Shown: positions 23,209 through 25,554 of the stretch, one piece after another
Layout: every line of letters starts with the position of its first letter
Numbering within the stretch: position 1 is the stretch's first letter
DNA from: Actinomycetes bacterium
Lineage (GTDB): Bacteria; Actinomycetota; Acidimicrobiia; Acidimicrobiales; Palsa-688
DNA length: 25,554 bases
NCBI GenBank assembly: GCA_021808425.1
Contig: JAKBBS010000028.1
Coordinates: 1 to 25,554, forward strand
Direction: 5' to 3'
Notes under the pieces: generated by a model
Database searches by the model: none
What the model was told of the DNA's origin: nothing
The model's input: the letters and a program-made list of their open reading frames with translations, nothing else
Program-made: the position numbers and the translations under genes

Positions 23209-23688
23209 TCAGCTTGAGTGTGACGGGGGGTCGAACAACGCAAGCTCTGAAGCATCGGGGGCCTGGAAGATTGCTCGCCACTCGTCAAGGTCGGAGCGAC
23301 CGATCGGCTCGTTGTCCCAGGGGGGTGCCGAGTTCCGAACCTCAATGCGTCGCCAGAGTTCGTCGATGGACGCTTCGAGGTAGTGCAGTTCGACGCCGAC
23401 ACCAAGTCCACGAGCCACGGTACGCATCTCGTCGCGTTCGACCCGCGCCCAGAGCCCAAAATCGAGGACGACGCTGAGACCGAGGTTCAGGATCTCTTGG
23501 GCCAGACGCCAGAGTTCCTTTTCGATCTTCTCCCCGGTGGGTCTATCCCACGGAGTGGAGCCAAGGGCCCACAGCCACTCAACCTTCGTGAGACGCACGG
23601 CGCCTCGCTCCGAGGCAAGCTGCGTTGCGCGCGTCGTCTTGCCCGCCCCGGGTAACCCGCAAGTGAGAATCAGTCGGGTCTCGCTCAC
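23209..23688 (-). CDS. P-loop kinase/ATPase of the AAA_33 (zeta-toxin-like) type
   Basis: This 159-residue protein starts at GTG 23688, giving SETRLILTCGLPGAGKTTRA with Walker A GLPGAGKT at residues 11-18. It continues with LSVVLDFGLWARVERDEMR, the family's second conserved segment, and a lid-like VELHYLEASIDELWRRIEVRN. Such proteins phosphorylate small molecules or act as nucleotide-dependent enzymes; the substrate is unknown. The frame stays open upstream to 24786, but that extension has no family match and lies opposite the GNAT gene, so it is rejected. It lies 78 bp upstream of the APH gene on the same strand, and the two may form an operon of small-molecule kinases. Confidence 0.82.
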   Translation of the reverse strand: MSETRLILTCGLPGAGKTTRATQLASERGAVRLTKVEWLWALGSTPWDRPTGEKIEKELWRLAQEILNLGLSVVLDFGLWARVERDEMRTVARGLGVGVELHYLEASIDELWRRIEVRNSAPPWDNEPIGRSDLDEWRAIFQAPDASELALFDPPSHSS

Positions 23689-23886
23689 GGCGTGTAAGTC
23701 AAGCAGTCCTGCAACTTGGCTGAGCGCACTCGTAGCACTGGTCGCGTCCCACACAGCTCCCCTCCCAAGGCTGCGCCCGCTTCGGCGATCCGCAGCCCCC
23801 TCGCCTCGCCCGCGGGGGCCGTCCCAGTCGGCAATCCGTATCCGGACGTGCCTCGGAGGAGGGCGCTGCTGTGGTAGTCCGATGAC

Positions 23887-24396
23887 ATGATTCGTCCTGC
23901 GCGCCCTGACGATGCGGAGAGGCTCCGCAGCATCGAGCGTGCCGCCGGTGCTCGCTTCCGAGAGGTGGGCATGACCGAGATAGCCGAAGCGGAACCCATG
24001 TCGGTTGAGGTATTGGTGGCCCAGGCGCAGGCAGGACGGTCGTGGGTCGCCGTGGATGAGCGGGATCGTGCCGTGGGCTATGTGGTGGTCACTGTCATCG
24101 ATGACGCTGCCCACGTCGAGCAGATCAGCGTGGACCCCGACCACCAAGGCCAAGGTCTCGGTCGGGCGCTCCTCCACGCGGTCGAGCACTGGGCAGCGGC
24201 GAAGGACATGACCGCCATGGCGCTGACGACCTTCGACCAGGCGCCCTGGAACCGGCCGCTGTAAGAGCACCTGGGCTTTGTCATACTGGAGGAGGTCGAC
24301 CTCGGACAGGGTCTGCGGGAGGTGCGCGACGCCGAGGCGCGCAGTGGTCTCGACCCGGTTACTCGCGTTTGCATGCGACGTCTCGTCGATCGCCGA
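23887..24396 (+). pseudogene. GNAT acetyltransferase gene with an internal TAA
   Basis: ATG 23887 begins MIRPARPDDAERLRSIERAA, a typical GNAT N-terminus. The acetyl-CoA segment is intact (HVEQISVDPDHQGQGLGRAL). At 24262-24264 a TAA interrupts NRPL-stop-EHLGFVILEEV, exactly where GNAT proteins have the conserved Tyr of the Y-x3-GF motif. The same frame then resumes and continues through RDAEARSGLDPVTRVCMRRL, the usual C-terminus, with no normal stop; it runs on into the next gene. A truncated 125-residue product would lack the last strands and the probable general-acid Tyr. A single-base change from a Tyr codon explains the stop. Confidence 0.8.
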
Positions 24397-24840
24397 ACAC
24401 AGCTGTTGAGCAAGGTCAAGGCTCTGGCGCGCGAGTACTACGACCTCACGGGCCGCCCCCACGGGGTCACTTCTGAGATCGCAGAATACGAGGCCGCGCG
24501 ACCTCTGGGTGTCAGTTTGACTCCGGTCCGCCAAGCTGGTTACGACGCTACCCGCGTCAGGGCCGGTCAAGAAGAGAAGCGCCAGATCAAGGGGCGCTGC
24601 CTGCCGGCCGCCGCAAAGTCCGGCCAACGTATCTGCGGCATCCGGCTCGATGGCGACTGGGACCGAGTATTGCTTGTGCTGCTCGACGAGCGCTTTGAGG
24701 TCACGGCGATCTATGAGGCCGGCCGTGGGGAGGTCGACCGAGCCATTACAGCCCCCGGATCGAAGGCTCGGAACGAGCGCGGCCAACTGCCAGTATCGAA
24801 CTTTAAGGCCATCGGAGAGCGCATCTGGTCAGCCTCGTAG
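24373..24840 (+). CDS. DUF6998-like protein, possible PD-(D/E)xK nuclease fold
   Basis: This protein of about 155 residues (ATG 24373, or TTG 24406) reads LSKVKALAREYYDLTGRPHG, SEIAEYEAARPLGVSL, GYDATRVRAGQEEKRQIKGR, WDRVLLVLLDERFEVTAIYE and PGSKARNERGQL. This matches my memory of a widespread uncharacterised family (DUF6998). The order E...D...QIK resembles the metal-binding core of PD-(D/E)xK nucleases; that is an inference from spacing only. It is in the same frame as the upstream GNAT gene with no stop between RVCMRRL and this domain, so the two are fused as the DNA stands, apart from the internal TAA at 24262. It ends with TAG. Confidence 0.65.
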   Translation: MRRLVDRRTQLLSKVKALAREYYDLTGRPHGVTSEIAEYEAARPLGVSLTPVRQAGYDATRVRAGQEEKRQIKGRCLPAAAKSGQRICGIRLDGDWDRVLLVLLDERFEVTAIYEAGRGEVDRAITAPGSKARNERGQLPVSNFKAIGERIWSAS

Positions 24841-25340
24841 AGGGAACCCCGTGCGGGTGGTAGGGATCACCGGTCGGCCAGCGCCATCTCGGTGGCTCCG
24901 AGGGGCGATTCCCGTAAGACCCGCCCGAGAAAAGGCCCGGTGACCTCCCGCTATATGGGGCGGGTCCCGCTGGCTCCTCGACGGAGTCCAGGGCCGTTGC
25001 ACTCGCCCTTCGGTCCCTGTACCCACGGGCGAGCGGCTTGCTGGGGTGAGCGGTACAGGTTGGCCGGGCGGTACGCCAGTCGTCGAGTCAGCGGCGACAG
25101 ATCGCCCTGATCTGGGCCTACCGGACAGAGATGCCCGGTGCCTCGTGCCCGCTCCGAACGACGGGTCGGGAATTTAGCCAGGCTCACTACCTCCGAGCAG
25201 ATTGCGCCGCCCGAACCGGGATGTCGGGAGTTCCTGGGGGCCAGCGCAGAATCACGCCCCTCGAGGCGCCTAGTAGGGGCTCGGAGACGGTGCTCCGAAC
25301 CGGCGTTAGCGTGGCAGGCCGCCAGTCTGTCAAGGGCCGT
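24841..25340. other. Region without a recognisable gene
   Basis: Frames on both strands are Arg/Pro/Ser-rich and overlap completely. No motif, RNA gene or clear hairpin terminator was found. The stretch separates the DUF6998-like gene from the IS-like end. Confidence 0.5.
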
Positions 25341-25416
25341 TGAGATCTGACCGGGGGCGGCCATGGTTTCTGACCGGTGGCGAACAGCAAAGTTGACCGG
25401 TGGCGGCCAGCAGAAC
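25341..25416 (-). mobile_element. IS-like terminal repeat region, three 23-bp direct repeats
   Basis: Three copies of a 23-bp unit begin TGACCGG at 25348, 25371 and 25394, exactly 23 bp apart. The second and third share TGACCGGTGGCG, and the first has TGACCGGGGGCG. They lie just outside the stop codon of a minus-strand gene that enters from the right edge. Multiple short repeats at the tips are typical of IS21-type elements, so an insertion sequence probably starts near 25341 (TGAGATC) and extends beyond the window. A 13-bp piece, GTGGCGAACAGCA, also occurs at 17379-17391. Confidence 0.55.
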
Positions 25417-25442
25417 TGCGCGGGGTGTGGGTGTGCTTGGTC

Positions 25443-25554
25443 TCATCTCCTTTCGGTCAGGTCTGAGATCGCGACGGGTTCGTCGCAGCTGGGACAGGGG
25501 CCGCCAAGGTCGACCCGGCGATTGAACAGGTTGCATTCGGGGCATCTGCGAATG
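25443..25554 (-). CDS. C-terminal zinc-ribbon tail of a protein entering from the right
   Basis: The last 36 residues of a minus-strand frame read CPECNLFNRRVDLGGPCPSC and end DEPVAISDLTERR at TGA (25443-25445). Two C-x2-C pairs form a zinc ribbon. The stop lies 26 bp from the IS-like repeats, so this is most likely the end of a transposase or accessory protein of that element. The family cannot be assigned from the tail alone. Confidence 0.5.
   Translation of the reverse strand, partial: IRRCPECNLFNRRVDLGGPCPSCDEPVAISDLTERR

Noticed and set aside
22969..24264. Genetic-code change with TAA read as Tyr
   Set aside because: TAA ends the DUF1206 gene (3072-3074) and the OCD-type gene (10515-10517) at the expected positions, so TAA acts as a normal stop here. 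Nonsense mutation or sequencing error is simpler.
23689..24786. N-terminal extension of the P-loop kinase frame to a 525-codon protein
   Set aside because: The extension is antisense to the GNAT and DUF6998-like genes and has no family match; the kinase domain starts naturally at GTG 23688.

Overview
This 25.5 kb window is GC-rich DNA with short intergenic gaps, GTG/TTG starts and several apparently leaderless genes. That points to an actinobacterium (Actinomycetota). An Acidimicrobiia-like or other environmental lineage is possible, but the sequence alone does not settle it. Most of the window reads as accessory DNA: intact genes sit among decayed genes, att-like and IS-like scars, and long stretches with no credible gene.

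Left part (1-4355): the 3' end of a hemerythrin-type gene, a second hemerythrin gene broken by frameshifts, a badly decayed aldose 1-epimerase gene, one intact membrane protein (DUF1206 type), and about 1.3 kb without a convincing gene.

Centre (4356-14916): the functional core. A GntR/FCD regulator is divergent from a six-gene operon: solute-binding lipoprotein, permease and ATPase of a polar amino-acid ABC importer, a cytoplasmic five-bladed beta-propeller protein of glycoside-hydrolase (GH43-like) type, a fold-type IV aminotransferase homologue, and an ornithine cyclodeaminase/mu-crystallin-type reductase. Converging on it is a 1152-residue bifunctional PutA (proline to glutamate), itself divergent from a PAS-AraC regulator. 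The layout suggests uptake of an unusual amino acid or amino-acid conjugate, conversion to a cyclic imine, reduction to proline (or an analogue), and oxidation to glutamate. The aminotransferase homologue has His where the PLP-binding Lys should be, which makes the module biochemically odd.

Right of the core (14917-17360): another graveyard, with a hypothetical ORF, an FN3-domain remnant with an 8-bp tandem repeat, and a possible VapC/PIN remnant. It ends in the 3' half of a tRNA-Gly gene, cut at the anticodon loop as at integrase att sites. A 40-bp direct repeat (37/40) occurs at 3627 and 17234, so it brackets the catabolic core.

Far right (17361-25554): small, mostly single-gene units: a truncated gene of an unnamed actinobacterial family, a hypothetical protein, a DUF1778-GNAT toxin-antitoxin pair, a threonine-dehydratase-like PLP enzyme, a small hypothetical protein, a cupin, an antibiotic-kinase (APH) gene with an internal TAA, a P-loop kinase, a GNAT gene with an internal TAA that runs in frame into a DUF6998-like gene, and an IS-like end carrying three 23-bp repeats at the right edge. 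Several of these genes have a -10-like hexamer 6-7 nt before the start codon, as expected for leaderless mRNAs.
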